Positions 1-10,781 of a DNA stretch of 64,000 bases are shown piece by piece; within the stretch, counting starts at the first letter, position 1; each line of letters opens with the position of its first letter. The notes beneath the pieces are model-generated. The model ran no database searches and was not told the origin of the DNA. It worked only from the letters and a program-made list of their open reading frames with translations. The translations under genes and the position numbers were made by a program. The stretch spans positions 6,707,521 to 6,771,520 of the forward strand of contig CM031870.1 in assembly GCA_018697195.1 (NCBI GenBank), in the 5' to 3' direction. The DNA is from Certhia americana (taxonomy: Eukaryota; Chordata; Aves; Passeriformes; Certhiidae).

Positions 1-350
1 TTTGTGTTGTTTTAGGACATGCAGCCTTGAGCTTTTTGGAATGGAGGACGGAAAATGAGGGTATCTGCGGTCTCCGTACCGCTGTGGAGGCGTGCAGAGG
101 ATCGCTCGGCACCGCGCCTCACGGCTCCGGTAGCAGTAGTCGCTCCGTGGGTGTCTGTAATGGCACTGTCCCCAGGCTGGCAGGCACGGAGGCGGCTGGC
201 TGGGAGTGTTCAGTCACGCCGTGAGGAGCGGTGGAACAGCTGCTGAGAAACACCTCAGCTGGCTCAGCCACCTTCCCCCGTCACGGCTTTTTGTCCCCAC
301 ACGTTTCCACCTTGTCCTGCTCCCTCCAGGTGTTACGGTGCCCACGTGGC
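1..350. promoter_or_regulatory. CpG-rich patch, probable DNAH3 promoter region
   Basis: About two dozen CG dinucleotides fall in roughly the first 350 bases, whereas the rest of the window is strongly CpG-depleted. The patch lies 4.5 kb upstream of the first certain DNAH3 coding exon. In human, DNAH3 is head to head with TMEM159/LDAF1, so a shared promoter at this edge is possible; that is inference, and no LDAF1 sequence is visible. I could not fix a transcription start, a TATA box or an RFX X-box. Confidence 0.45.
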
Positions 351-2869
351 GAACCTGTTCAGAGGGGACTTGCCATGTGAGGAGTTATGACTTTAAGAAT
401 AGCTGGGTTTTCAGCCAAAACAATACTCCTAAAGGGTTTCAGCATTTGGCTGGGACTGTTCTCAGCGGTGATGCTCCTTGAGGTGTGTCACCCGATGCTT
501 TGGCCTGGCTGCTCTCTGGAGCCATCGCAATGGGTGTGAACATTCACACCCATAAGGCTTCAGTGAATTCCCAGATTCTGCTGCACGGAATTTTTCATGC
601 TGTAAATCGCAATCAGTTAAATATTCAGATTTCTTAACTGCTCTCATAACTGCTTCTATCTTTTAATTGGTGCCACCTATGTGAGTATTACAAAACAGAA
701 TGTTAATGGTTTCATGATTTTTTTTTTTTTTTTAAATGGCAAGTTTAATTTGGAAATTAACGTAAAAAGAGGTTTTATGAAGTATGGGGGGTTAGACTTA
801 TCAGACTATTGGAGCTCTGTGTCTTTGAGGTACTGATTTCAATGATCTCTGAAGATAGCAGGATTTATGTAGAAAGAAGGAGTAAGATTTGCATATTAAC
901 ACATATTTGGACTGTGGGGTCTAAAAGCCTAGCACAAGATACCTGCAAGAAGAGGATGGTTAGGGCAAGTGTATTTTGCTTGAACTCTTAATGTGTTAAT
1001 CTCTCATATTACTAAAGTGCATAGTGGATTGATATCCCTGGTACACATGGGTATATCATAATAAATTTGTTGGGTTTGTATACTTTTTTAAAAAGTGAGC
1101 ATAGGGAAAACTAACTGGCAGAATTGCAGTGTGACATAACTCAGTGATAATGGCACTACAAAGTTTTTACTATAAAGTATTGAGTTTAAAGTATACTGGA
1201 GACTTTAAATTTCTGGCTGTTTTCAAGCATGCCGTTGCTGCAGTTTTGATGATAGTCTCATACTTCTTAGTAAATTATTTTCTTGCTAATTATCTCTTCT
1301 GTTAAAAATAAACATATAATCTTCCTCTATACAAAACAACTTGTTTTAATGTTCTTCAGGCAGCAGAGATAAGTTATTCAACTTTGAAGGGCATGCATAT
1401 ATGAGCATCTGAGTTGATGTGCACAGAGGAACAGTAGTTAACTGCTGCTTAATTGAGCTTGTCTTCATGCCAATGCCAGCTCCAATTAGCAGGAAAATAC
1501 TCATGTTGCAAACCAGCACTGAAATATTTGGAAAGTTACAGCACACATAGCCAAGCAATTACCAGCACCAGCAGTGCTGGTTCTGTACCCTGCACTGCTG
1601 GCCTGTGTTTAAAGAAACAATGGACAAAAAGAATGTTCCATTTGTAGATGGTATAAGGGCAAGACATAAGAACTGTTCTGTTAACTCAGGGATATCAACC
1701 ATTCTCACAGTTCACAGAAAATTGGATGAAAAATAGCAAAGATGATAAGAAAGGGTTTAAAATTGAACTCTTGCTGTGTTGGCAGAACAAGGGCCTCCTG
1801 AGGGTAGCTATTAAAAGTCTGTGCTAGATTTCATGTTGGATGGTTGTAATTTCCATTTGTGGAGGAATGTGATGGAAGACTCAGGACATAGTGATGACTG
1901 TGAGTGGGAGGCAAATACATACAGGCTTAGAGGAACTGGGAGTATCCCACCTGCTGTGTTCAGATCTTCAGGGAATTTGATTCTGAATGGTGGAAAAGTG
2001 GTAGAGTTGTTTGGACTCAAGATTTTGAATCTTGAATATTTTTTTTCCCAATTTTTAAGAATATTTGGGTTTATAGAGCCTTTACTGCTCTGGGAGCTCT
2101 GTGCAGTGCTTTCATGCAAAAGTTAGAATATCTCAGGTACCTCAGGACTACATTTTTCGTAACTTTCAGAGGTAAAAGGAGCCTGTACAGTTCCTCATTG
2201 GTTTCACAACTGAATCTCCCTGACCACAGCTTGGCACAACACTGAAAGGGGCTGTTTCCTCTCTGCTGGGGGAGGAGAGGGAGGAGGGAATTCTGTCTCC
2301 AAGCACCAGCTATGCTGTAACTGGGGCAACCAAGCTGAGGACTGAAGGGCAGAGTGTCAGAGAAGTTCAGCAAGCTGTGGCAGGCAGAGGGACTGGTAAC
2401 AAGGGTGCCTGCAGGTAGTACATGCCCTTACCCTGCTCACCTGTGCATCCTGTGGATGTGTGAGGCATGCAGGCTGGCTCTGTCTTTCTCTTTTCCCATT
2501 CCTTCTGACATAGGCTTATTCTTCTTGGCAATAATGTGTGGTTCTGCTGTGAACCACAGCTGCGGGGCCCAGAGTCCCTGAAACATTGGAAGAGAGCGGG
2601 CAGTGGGGAGAAAACTGGTGTTGGAGAAAGTGGAAAGGGCAGGGTTTAAGAAAGTCTTGCTTGTAAAATATCTGGGGGAGGAAGTTAGAAAGATTAAGGT
2701 GAAAAGTGAGATTGAGAGGAATGGTGAAGAAAACATGGAGTTTTGGAGGAAGAGAGAGCTTATTGCTGTAAATAAGGAATGTGAGAGCTGGTTTTTCTTC
2801 TTCCTGGTAGCTGGGATAGAAACTGACACCTTGTGTAGTACCTGAAATGAGTCTGTAATTCTTTTTCAG
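351..2869. other. No gene recognised (upstream of DNAH3)
   Basis: AT-rich, CpG-poor sequence with a poly-T run at 719-734 and a 24-bp inverted repeat at 530-553. The short open frames here have no recognisable similarity. It is most likely the first intron or the 5' flank of DNAH3. Confidence 0.5.
530..553. repeat. Perfect 11-bp inverted repeat with 2-nt spacer
   Basis: The arm ATGGGTGTGAA is followed by CA and then its exact reverse complement. Each arm carries GGTGTGAA, which resembles a T-box half-site and on the other strand a CACCC element. It lies about 200 bases from the CpG-rich patch. A regulatory role is inference. Confidence 0.7.
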
Positions 2870-2918
2870 TGCATGTAACAACGAGGATGTTCACACTGAG
2901 GAGGAGGACCAAAGAATT
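2870..2918 (+). other. DNAH3: Candidate DNAH3 5' leader exon
   Basis: A 49-nt segment with a pyrimidine-rich acceptor (ATTCTTTTTCAG) and a donor ATT|GTAAGC. It contains the start-stop pair ATGTAA at 2873-2878. One frame is open throughout (begins ACNNEDVH) and would run in frame into coding exon 1 if the 23-nt microexon at 3442 is skipped. If the microexon is included, that frame stops and this exon is untranslated. Splice sites are seen; use as an exon is inferred. Confidence 0.35.
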
Positions 2919-3441
2919 GTAAGCAAACAAAAAAGCCAAAGCAAAATAAAGCCAACACAAAGTTGGAGTCTCCTGAGGGTAAGTTCCTTCTGCAGTGACT
3001 GTGAAAGATCGATAACTTTGCCAAAACTTCAGATGAAATTCGCCATTACTGGTGGTTAGTGGTTTGATATTGGAAGAATGCTTATTAAAAGACACATGTT
3101 CTTGTTAAATATTCTTTGGACTTAATCCTTTATAATGTACTTTTTATTAAGGATTTCTTTGTTCAAATATTAGGTGTTTGAAAGGTTAGTTGGCCTATAA
3201 GTCAGGAGTTGATTTAGGATGAATGATGGCTTTTTTAATGACTCTTGTTCCTTTAAGAATGAATGGATGAATGAATGTCCTTTCAGTTTATTAACTGAAT
3301 ACAGTTTATTAACTGTACCATTTATTAATTTTTTAAGTACCCCAAGGCCCAATCCTTTAGTCATTAATCAAGAAGAATTCTTGTTCTCTTTAATGAATTA
3401 TGTCTGGCAGTGATAATGTCTTTATTTCTGTGTATTTGCAG

Positions 3442-3464
3442 GTATGCTGAGGAATACCAAGGAG
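3442..3464 (+). other. DNAH3: Candidate DNAH3 5' microexon carrying an ATG
   Basis: A 23-nt segment between a strong acceptor (pyrimidine tract ending TTTGCAG) and donor GGAG|GTAAAT. ATG at 3444 opens MLRNTKE and ends in phase 0, continuing without a stop into coding exon 1 (SQNKSMCNM). This would add 12 residues before the ATG at 4538. The Kozak context is weak. It is a plausible alternative start, not proven. Confidence 0.45.
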
Positions 3465-4522
3465 GTAAATCAAATCAGTCCTTTCTCAAATTTTATTTCT
3501 AAATGGTCTTTGCTTTGATACTGAGAAGGGAACAGTTTTGTCTGCTAGAAAACTAGGTTCCAGCAGCCTCATTTTTCAGTGGTACATCAGAAAGCAATAA
3601 CCGTATGCTAAAATTATGAAAAAAAAATCATCTTATTCAAACATAATTGTACTGGGTAATAACTTCCTCTTTCATGGTGATTTAACTCACTGTTGTATCA
3701 CTTCAGGTACAACACACTTCCACCTCCTTTTTCTCACATGTTACTATGTATTCAGGAAATTGTTCCTTGTGAATCTCCTAAACAAGTTTGATTTAGGAAA
3801 CTCAGAACAGACTGTGGGTGAGGATTTGGCCTATACTAAGGAAGGTTGCCATTCAAAAGCATCTTAAAACACTGTGAGGCTTAATAATTCTGAGAAAATA
3901 TCCTGACAGAACTTTGTATGGAGTCCTGGAAGGCCATCTCAAAGTACTTGAAGAGGTGAAACATAATCCTAAAACATATCAAATAGCCTGACATTTGTAG
4001 TACAACACTTTGCAGAGCACTTGTGAGCAATTTGTTCTTTCAGCAGCATCCTGGTCATAGCTTCTTCTATAATTGGCTCCTTCTAGATATGAAAAAAATC
4101 TAGAGGGTTTTTTTCCCCAGTAATACAGTTCACACATCTTGGAGTGTTTCACTGTCAAATTGGCAGTCTGGTAGTATTTAATATTCTAATATCCTGACTT
4201 TATACCATTACAAATTCCATGTAGAGATTTTAGTATAACATAAATATTTAACTAATTTTAAGTAGTTTTCAGGGATATAAAAAATAAGAATTGTTTTTTT
4301 TTTAAAACTTGCATTTACTGGTGTTTAGAAGTTTTATAAAACGATTGCAAAAACATGTTTTGCTGAGAAACCCACCAAAAAGAATGCTGTTTCCTAAAAT
4401 TTGAAGAGTTGTAATATGTAATTTTCAATGAAAACCAAAGGACACTGTTCCTTATTCATGAATCTTTTTTGAATCAGAGTATTTCATGAATATCTTTGAA
4501 GTTTCTTTTTATTTCTGTCTAG

Positions 4523-4645
4523 TCACAAAACAAGTCCATGTGCAATATGAGTCGTCCAAAACAGTCACCGAAATTATCATTCCCACACACACCTGCACCT
4601 GATTCTCCTGCTTCTGCTTCAGATGCACCTACAGACTTGTATGAG
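4523..4645 (+). CDS. DNAH3: DNAH3 coding exon 1 (N-terminus)
   Basis: First exon with certain coding content. Acceptor TTTCTGTCTAG at 4512-4522, donor GAG|GTATGT at 4646. ATG at 4538 gives [15 protein letters not shown], a Ser/Pro-rich N-terminus. The frame is also open to the exon start, so the real start may lie upstream. Ends in phase 0, residues 1-36. Confidence 0.75.
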
Positions 4646-7600
4646 GTATGTTCTCTCTTTCCTGCTGGCAGGGTATGCACCCATTCCATGTGCTGGCAAA
4701 TTCCCATTCTTTGCAATGGGCTTTAGTGGGCATGGTGGTACTGGGTCAAAGGTTGAATTTGATGGTCTTGGAGGTCTTTTCCAGCCTTAATGATCCAATA
4801 ATTCTAAGTATATTCCTGATTGTATCTCATGTACTTTTGTTTCTGAGGGTATTTTGAGACATGCATCTCCTGTGCCTGTAAGCTGTCTCAGTAAAGTTCA
4901 GACATCAGGACTGATGAAAATGCCATCAGCTGATAACCAAGTCACATGAGAAAACATGGAATGAACAGACAGAAAGAGTCTGTTACAAATCCTTACTGAA
5001 GTGAGAGAAAGCCAAGAGCTGAATTTGTTAACTTGTACTATTCTTCAACTATTACAAGGACTGAGTGTTAAAAGTTGCCAGGTCATTAACGAAGGCCTGA
5101 GGAATAGGTATTTTATCAATCTAAACAAATATGAAGAGGAGAAGAGAAGCAAGATAGAGATGTGGATGAGTAGAAAGAAGTAGATAATGTACTGTCTTCT
5201 CTTATTTATTAAAAATACCTTGATTATGAAAAAAAAAAAAAAGGCTGAGTATGACTGAGGTGTTCTATAAAATTATCCTTATATATGTGGAGAGCATGGT
5301 GATCTAAAAATAGATCTGTGGTCAAATATATGTCAGACCTATGTATTTGCTTTTTATACTAATTGATGTTTAATCCTGTTCTAGCCCTAAGAAGGCTTTT
5401 AAAATTACTGTGCTCTGTAAAACTTTTGCTTTTGTTTTTCCAATTTCAGCTTCTCCTTCAGAAAAGCCGCTATCCTCCTTTGATGCAGGAGACGTCATGG
5501 ACTTTGGCAGCTCCATTCAAAGAACAGCATCACTACAGGAACCCAAGTGACTCCATAGCTAATAACTACACTCTTAGTGCACGGGATTTAAAATTGAAAC
5601 ATATTAAAAAAATGAAGTCCTTTTCAATGATAGAGATATCACAGGCCTCACTGTGTATCCATATTTAAATGTGTTTATAAGTTTCAGCTTGCTTGTTCTA
5701 TGCATTGTTATCTCTAATTCTTTATCTGCTAAAGCATCATCCTTGGAAAACATCACTTGTCCCTAATAAATACTTACAAGCTTATCACCTCAGAGTCAGT
5801 ATAGACAAATTTGTCAATGCATGCATAAGTTCAATAAATGAAAGGCCAGTTTCAGAATTACTAGTTAGGTTCATCCCTCCAAACAGTCACATGCAATGCT
5901 TCTCTGTCACATTGTATTTTTTTCTTATTTCATTATGTGGTTAATTATCTCAGCTCCATTTTTCACCAATATGAAATAATATCTTATTTGAAAAACATGT
6001 CTGTATGTGATTTTTCTTAACTGATATTTAAAGCTGTAAGGAAAAAACGGCAATGGAGTTCTGACAGGTAACATAGTGTAATGTTATAAAGATACAGATT
6101 TTTACAGTAAGTCTGGTTTGAGTTGGGATTTAATATTTCTTTTTACTGAATTCTGTGTTAAGCATCCAAGCATGAAATGTTAAGTTCCTACAAAAAACGT
6201 ATGTGCATCAAGACCGTCTTTAGTGTCACAAGATTTTAATAAGATAATCACATGAAAATACATGGAGATCTTGGGCAACTCTAAATAACTCTCCTAGTAC
6301 GTTTGACTCTGATAGAGCTGCTCATAAAATACTGCCTGACTGAGTGACGCTGGGCAGTGTAAGGTTTGCATGGTCATGTCCTTTATGTTAAAGTAGTATA
6401 TTGTATTATGCAATTTTACTGAGAGTTTTTTAATTGAATAATTGAAATATTTCCATAGGTCACCCTTGTCTTTAGCGTAGCACAAATGGTTTATATAACC
6501 CTTGTCATCTGTCCTTAGACATTACTGCTTCTTTATTCGCTAGAATTGTGTTCTTTTTTTTCAAAAGTGCTTTGTTAAAGAGTTTGAATCGCATTTCATT
6601 GAGCGTACCTGCTCATACACCAGAACTGCATGTCGTAAACTATACAGACAACCAACCACTGACCCCAGAAGAACAGTTTGCTCTCATGTATTTACACGAG
6701 AAGGAGATAAATAAGCGAGAAAAGACACCTTCAAGTGAAGATATAGAGGTATTTATATAATTTCTTTTTAAGGTGAAAGTAGCAGCAGTAGTCATTTGCA
6801 AGATAGCTGGAAACTCTTTGCTAAAAGGTAGCTGAGTAAAGCAGGCAGTACATGAGGATTAGGAGATGTAAATACTCAATATAACAAACTGCTCTTAAAT
6901 GTTTTCAACTCCTTTTTCATTTGTTTGTAGGTACTCTGATTTTTGTTGTTAACAGTTTGCAAGTTAAGTTTCTTCCCAAATTTACCTCTTATATTGTTCT
7001 CTAGTACTTTTTTGATCAGTAATTTAATATGCTGAACTGAGTTCTAGTGGTCTATCAACACAGGTGGGAGTATTATAAAGACAGTGCTTTAAAAGGAACA
7101 TAGATAACCCAAATCCATTGTATTTAAACAGGTTTCAGTTACAGAAAAGTGTTAGAAGTGATAGAAAAGTTATCAAGTGATAGAAAAGCTAAATGTACTT
7201 TATAGTAAATAATTACCTGCCACAAAATTAATACAGAAAGTGTAATCTTTTAACATTTTTTAGCGGTACTGTCACTACATACATAATGGAGTGCGAGAAG
7301 ACATGCTGGCACCTCAGGATAAGGAAGTGGTGAATAAAATTTTAAAACATATTCCAACTCACATTCTTCCTAGTCCAGAGCTGGAGAAATTCCTGGCACG
7401 TTTAAAAGAAGAGATTAAGACAGACTATCGTGTCAGCCTCATGAAAGCCATTGGTAAGACTCAGTCTCTGAGAAGTTCCAACTATGCAGACATTTACTGC
7501 ACTTTGAAAGCAAATCTCCTTCTATTCTTAGCATCCATGGAGAATTTTTCTGGGGTCAGTAGAACGAAAGTAGATTTCTGAGAGAAAATAACCTGTGATC

Positions 7601-10600
7601 ATCTATGTTAGTTTTAAATGTGCAGAATTCTACTGCTTCCTGGACTATGAAGATATAGTGGTTTTGAATGTAGGTTTTGGCTATACCTGCAGTCTAACTA
7701 ATATATATGATTTGTTCTAGTTGATTATATCTTGTTGGATCCAGATGAGAGGAAGAGACTGTCTATTCGAAGCACCCCACGCCCTTTTCCCCGGAGAATT
7801 GTTTGTGCACCAGTCCCATGGCACAACTCTTATAAAGAAACCAAAAGTTGGAATGAAAGCAATCTGTTCATAGTGAATTCATTGATGCCCACTTTGCAAG
7901 AGCTCTGGCTTTCTCAGTAAGATGGCTTGTTCATAGGATCTTCACAAAATTTAGCATGTGTTTTTATTTAATGATTTGGTTACAGAGTGCATCTGCTGAC
8001 TTCTCTGCATATACTACAGAGATCGTGGGGGAGCCACTAGATAGAAAGTGGCAAGCTATGTCTGTTTTCTAAATAATTTTTTTTTTTTTTTGAGCCTCTA
8101 AGAATATCAGAATTCAGAATCACACAGAAACAATTGTTTCCTGCAATTGCTGAATTAACTTGTGTTACATAGTCTGAAAATGCCATCCCTTTTGTTAAAA
8201 GGTGCTATGCCAAAGTTAAGATTCAGTGCACAAGTAAATGGTGATTTGGAAATCTCATGCTGGTTTCTGACATGAACAAAAGCAACTTTTAAAACTGAGT
8301 ATCTTTCAAATGTTTGTTGTTGAAATTTGCCCTGGGGACATTTGAAAATTGAGATGTGTAATCTTAGGAAATTAAATATTGCAGTTAATAACTCTGAGAG
8401 CTGTTTTTACATTTAACAAACATTTGCAGGAATTTAAGCTTGTACATTACAGACTGTGATATATGCCATGCTGCTGATACGTCCTTTTTTTGCACCATAG
8501 AGTAGTCAGGATAGCTACTTAATAATATGGAATAGAAGAAGTGTCATTCTGTATGTTCTTTAATGACTGGATATCTAATGAATCTAGGAAAAGGACAAGG
8601 CAATTTTAGCAAAGAATTAAGAGTTTTAAATTAAGCAAGTACAACTAAAATTGAAACACTTTATGTGTGTTGATAATAAAACCCAATCAGACATGCAGTT
8701 GTTGGAAAGTTTAGCGATGGAGTGATATTTATAAATGAAATTACATTTTTTTTTTTTGTGTTTATAATACACTTGAGGCCTTCCTGACTATATTTCATGG
8801 ATCTTTTTTTTTTAACCAGTGTTCCATAAGGATCTCCCCTGTGTTTCCCTTCCCTAGGTACAGCCATCTCCGGTTTGTTCGCACTGCAGAGATGCTTTGT
8901 GGAGACCTGCCACTGCTGCCTGCCGACTTCGAGGACATCGTTCGAAGGCACTGTGTGGAAGCTCGTGATATCCTTCAGCACAAGTCAGTGCCAGCTCTGG
9001 TAGCTGTAGATAAATAGAGTATCTCAGGGTCTGACTTACACAAAGGCCCATTTTTAAAACAGATCTTAGACCAAGATGACATCAGTCCCAGCCACAAGGC
9101 TGCCAAAACATAGGGGTGAATAGCCCTCAGAGGAATAAACATCAGGATATTTTGGAACTGCAGGAGTGCGTGTACAAGAATAAACAGAAATAAACTATGA
9201 ATAAATGGAGACTGGAATTCAGTAGGCTTCTAAGCATGAGAGGAGTTAGATTCTATATCTGTAAAAATGGTGATGGAAAAGCTTTTTTTTTATTTTGGGT
9301 ATCAGTCAATTTAAGAAAGAATATATGAGGCACGTGATAAAAAGTGTTTGCATTCTGCTGCCTGAGATATCTTCCAAACTTGTTTCTCATTTAATGCTAA
9401 TAATTGAATATTGTTTCATAATCAATAAAACAATATAATTTATTATGTTCATCTATTACAATAAATTTGAACTAATCATAGTGGTCCATTACAACAAGCA
9501 TCCTTAGCTTTAAAACTCAAGTTTCCTCTAAGTCCTGGAAGGTATAGTTTTGTTTTATATCTAATTATCAATTCTCTTCTAGCCCTTTGGATTTTGCTCA
9601 TTCTTCGGGTAATTTCTGAGTTAAGATTTTGTTGCAAGGAGCAGAGTAAACCTTTAAATACTTTTTCTCCATATTATTTCATTGTAGGTGGATCCCAACT
9701 TGTGCATCTATTTTCATTGATCAGAGAAATATGTGGCTTCATTTTGCTCCTGAAAGGGACTCTGATTCCTCTGAGAAAGTTGAACGCTATTTTAATTCCG
9801 TGGCAGCTCTAATGTCATTACAATTGCGTGAGATGGTTGTTAAGTCCTTAGAAGATCTTCTTGCATTTTTTATGATCCACAAGGTGTGTGCTGTCAGGTG
9901 TATGTGTAGTTTTCTGTCTTACATGGAGATAATTCATATAGCCATAAAATCTAGTGCTCTTTGAAGGCTAAAATGTTACAAATGGCTCTTGCCTCCATAA
10001 AAAATGGTTGTATTCTTCAAATACAGGGGCTTGTGTATACTCAGTGGATTTTTTGCACAGTCAAAATTGTTGACTTGAATGTTCACTTGGCAGGTCTAGG
10101 GTTACAAGTAACAGTTTATAGCAGATTTCAGCTCAGTTCTGAGTGAGTGTGCATTTAGTTTAGTTTAGTTTTAGTTTAATTTTTTCTTGGTCCTAGCCAG
10201 TTACAGTATTTTCTCAGAGAGCACAGAAATAATCTCCTTTGAAGACAAAGTGTGCACAGTCACATGTGTAATCATTTGCAGAGGTGATTTATGGGTGTGG
10301 TGTCCCTGTCTATGCCCAATGAATACCATGTATTATTTCAAGTAATGCACAGCATTGTAATAATAATTATTACACTGTGTGAGTTTTTACCACTGTTTTG
10401 GCTACCATAAAGTTGCTTCTTTGATGAAATGAGTTTTTTAAATATAGGATCACCCAGGACCTACCTTGATAAGACAAAATGAATAATATGGTGGGTTAAA
10501 TACTGCATTGCAGAGGATCAATTGAATCAATCACTTGATGCAATTCACTGTCAGACCTTGAACTAAGCCTTGCCACTAGGCATTACATCTGGATGATGAT

Positions 10601-10743
10601 TGTGTGGCTGATGGTTGGGTTTTTAAATTTTTTCTTAGTTTTGTCTTGTGGGTTGGTTTTGGTAGGCTCTTTTATTTGTTTTGTTTTGTTGCTTGTTTTG
10701 TTCTTTTTTTACTTATTATAATATATACTTGTATACCTATATA

Positions 10744-10781
<38 letters not shown>

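Noticed and set aside
1567..1581. Palindrome ACCAGCAGTGCTGGT
   Set aside because: Seven-base arms only, in locally repetitive CAG/CTG-rich sequence.
2437..2881. Minus-strand open frames of 121-130 codons near 2.5-2.9 kb
   Set aside because: Ser/Phe/Leu-rich translations of AG-rich sequence, with no similarity and overlapping a likely + strand leader exon.
5653..6543. Minor-class (U12) intron after coding exon 2, suggested by GTATCC at 5655 and CCTTAGAC near 6513
   Set aside because: That donor gives phase 1 while exon 3 needs phase 2, and the branch motif is too far from a usable acceptor.
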